A DNA stretch of 6,696 nt from Betaproteobacteria bacterium (GTDB taxonomy: Bacteria; Pseudomonadota; Gammaproteobacteria; Burkholderiales; SG8-41). The position numbers and the translations under genes are program-made. The notes beneath the pieces are model-generated. The model was not told the origin of the DNA. It worked only from the letters and a program-made list of their open reading frames with translations, and made no database searches. Positions 5,862 through 6,696 of this stretch are shown piece by piece. Numbering within the stretch: position 1 is the stretch's first letter; each line of letters begins with the position of its first letter. The DNA is taken from the NCBI GenBank assembly GCA_016177355.1, contig JACOVL010000064.1:1-6696 (forward strand), read 5' to 3'.

Positions 5862-5865
5862 TTAG
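5809..5865 (+). CDS. Possible 18-codon upstream open frame before gatB
   Basis: An ATG in the loop of the repeat element opens an 18-codon frame ending with TAG at 5863-5865, 9 nt before the gatB ATG. A GGGA at 5799-5802 lies 6 nt upstream and could act as a ribosome-binding site. The peptide reads MSNAFSWFSSVNSVSSVA; its SV-N, SV-S, SV-A pattern follows from the 9-bp repeat being three codons long. Translation would run through the whole right arm of the hairpin and so melt it. Nothing shows that the peptide is made, and a chance frame of this size is common. Confidence 0.2.
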   Translation: MSNAFSWFSSVNSVSSVA

Positions 5866-5867
5866 GG
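5864..5867 (+). promoter_or_regulatory. gatB Shine-Dalgarno next to hairpin stem
   Basis: AGGG sits 7 nt before the gatB ATG at 5875, good spacing. It lies 2 nt beyond the base of the inverted-repeat stem and overlaps the stop codon TAG (5863-5865) of the small upstream frame, so folding or translation of that segment could affect gatB initiation (inference). Confidence 0.6.
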
Positions 5868-5874
5868 TCTCGAC

Positions 5875-6696
5875 ATGAAGTGGGAAACGGTCATCGGGAT
5901 CGAGACGCACGTCCAGCTGTCTACGCGGTCGAAGATGTTCTCCGGCGCGGCGACGGCGTTCGGCGCGGCGCCGAACACGCAGGCGTGCGCGGTGGACATC
6001 GCGCTGCCCGGCGTGCTGCCGGTGGCGAACCGCGACGCCGTCGAGAAGGCGATACGCTTCGGGCTTGCCGTGAACGGCAACCAGGCGGGCAATATCAACC
6101 GGCGCTCGATCTTCGCGCGCAAGAACTATTTTTACCCGGACCTCCCCAAGGGCTACCAGATCAGCCAGTACGAGACGCCCATCGTGAAAGGCGGCGCGAT
6201 CTCCATTTTCGTGGACGGCAAGGAGAAGTTGGTACGGCTGACGCGCGCGCACCTCGAAGAGGACGCGGGCAAATCGCTGCACGAGGGTTTCCACGACTTC
6301 ACCGGGATAGACCTGAACCGCGCCGGCACGCCGTTGCTCGAAGTCGTCTCCGAGCCCGACCTGAGGAGCGCCGAAGAAGCGGTGGCGTACGCGAAAGCGC
6401 TGCACGTCCTGGTGCGCTGGATCGGCATCTGCGACGGCAACATGCAGGAGGGCTCGTTCCGCTGCGATGCCAATGTTTCGGTGCGAACTTCGGGGACAAA
6501 ACAGCTTGGAATTCGTAGTGAAATCAAGAACTTGAATTCTTTCCGCTTCCTCGAACGCGCGATCGAATTCGAGGTGAAGCGCCAGATCGAGATCCTGGAG
6601 GACGGTGGAAAAATCGTGCAGGAAACCCGTTTGTATGACGCGGATAAAGACGAGACGCGTTCGATGCGCACCAAGGAAGACGCGCACGACTACCGC
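5875..6696 (+). CDS. gatB: Asp-tRNA(Asn)/Glu-tRNA(Gln) amidotransferase subunit B, 3' end missing
   Basis: The tRNA-binding subunit that phosphorylates the side-chain carboxylate of misacylated Glu-tRNA(Gln) or Asp-tRNA(Asn) with ATP and replaces the phosphate with ammonia from GatA. 274 codons are present of about 475-490, so the window holds most of the catalytic cradle domain and none of the helical or YqeY-like tail domains. Visible: IGIETHVQL with E10 and H12; KNYFYPDLPKGYQISQ at 83-98; the HLEEDAGK motif at 126-133 with acidic residues that bind metal in the family; DLNRAGTPLLEVVSEPD at 146-162; GSFRCDANVSVR at 193-204; and SEIKNLNSFR at 215-224. The segment PNTQACAVDIALPG keeps only one Cys where many GatB have CPVC, a common variant. 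Start ATG 5875 has AGGG 7 nt upstream. It follows gatA after a 105-bp gap filled by the repeat element. Confidence 0.97.
   Translation, partial: MKWETVIGIETHVQLSTRSKMFSGAATAFGAAPNTQACAVDIALPGVLPVANRDAVEKAIRFGLAVNGNQAGNINRRSIFARKNYFYPDLPKGYQISQYETPIVKGGAISIFVDGKEKLVRLTRAHLEEDAGKSLHEGFHDFTGIDLNRAGTPLLEVVSEPDLRSAEEAVAYAKALHVLVRWIGICDGNMQEGSFRCDANVSVRTSGTKQLGIRSEIKNLNSFRFLERAIEFEVKRQIEILEDGGKIVQETRLYDADKDETRSMRTKEDAHDYR

Noticed and set aside
5931..5998. Loss of GatB zinc-site cysteines (CAVD instead of CPVC)
   Set aside because: Many proteobacterial GatB proteins lack the second cysteine, so this is an ordinary variant rather than a defect.
4405..6687. 760-codon minus-strand open frame opposite gatA and gatB
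   Set aside because: Antisense to two intact conserved genes and running straight through the repeat element (giving SLCSLCSLW). Long stop-free antisense frames are expected at this GC content.
1..6696. Hidden tRNA, rRNA, insertion sequence or defence system
   Set aside because: The window is covered by seven housekeeping genes and gaps of at most 114 bp. I saw no cloverleaf, transposase or defence-type domain on either strand.

Overview
The window is GC-rich, gene-dense chromosomal DNA, most likely from a betaproteobacterium. That placement rests on how the GatC, GatA, MreC and MreB proteins read and on the arrangement of a gatCAB operon divergent from an mreBCD-mrdA operon, as I remember that group; no search was run. 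Both ends cut through genes: mrdA lacks its 3' part at the left edge and gatB lacks its 3' part at the right edge.

Left half (1-3919, minus strand): a cell-shape operon read mreB -> mreC -> mreD -> mrdA. MreB is the actin-like filament, MreC and MreD are the membrane scaffold, and MrdA (PBP2) is the transpeptidase of the elongasome, which builds the lateral wall of rods. The usual glycosyltransferase partner RodA would be expected just beyond position 1 but is not visible.

Middle (3920-4011): a 92-bp divergent intergenic region. It holds a nearly symmetric -10 box (TATGATA on plus, TATCATA on minus) that could serve mreB leftward and gatC rightward at once.

Right half (4012-6696, plus strand): gatC, gatA and gatB, the three subunits of the tRNA-dependent amidotransferase that turns Glu-tRNA(Gln) and/or Asp-tRNA(Asn) into the correctly charged tRNA. 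GatA makes ammonia from glutamine, GatB activates and transamidates the misacylated tRNA, and GatC holds the complex together.

All seven genes are ordinary housekeeping genes. The unusual material lies between and within them. The mreB-mreC gap and the gatA-gatB gap are each almost completely filled by a short-tandem-repeat array, a 34-39 bp unique spacer, and a second array in inverted orientation. The period is 7 bp in the first element and 9 bp in the second. Both elements could fold in RNA as long regularly interrupted hairpins ending just before the next start codon. The gatA-gatB element also encloses an 18-codon open frame with a possible ribosome-binding site. In addition, gatA carries a 50-bp island of 24% GC with rare-type codons, and gatC and gatA are in the same frame, separated by one stop codon and two further codons. 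No tRNA, rRNA, complete mobile element or CRISPR array was seen, and no gene-free stretch exceeds 300 bp.
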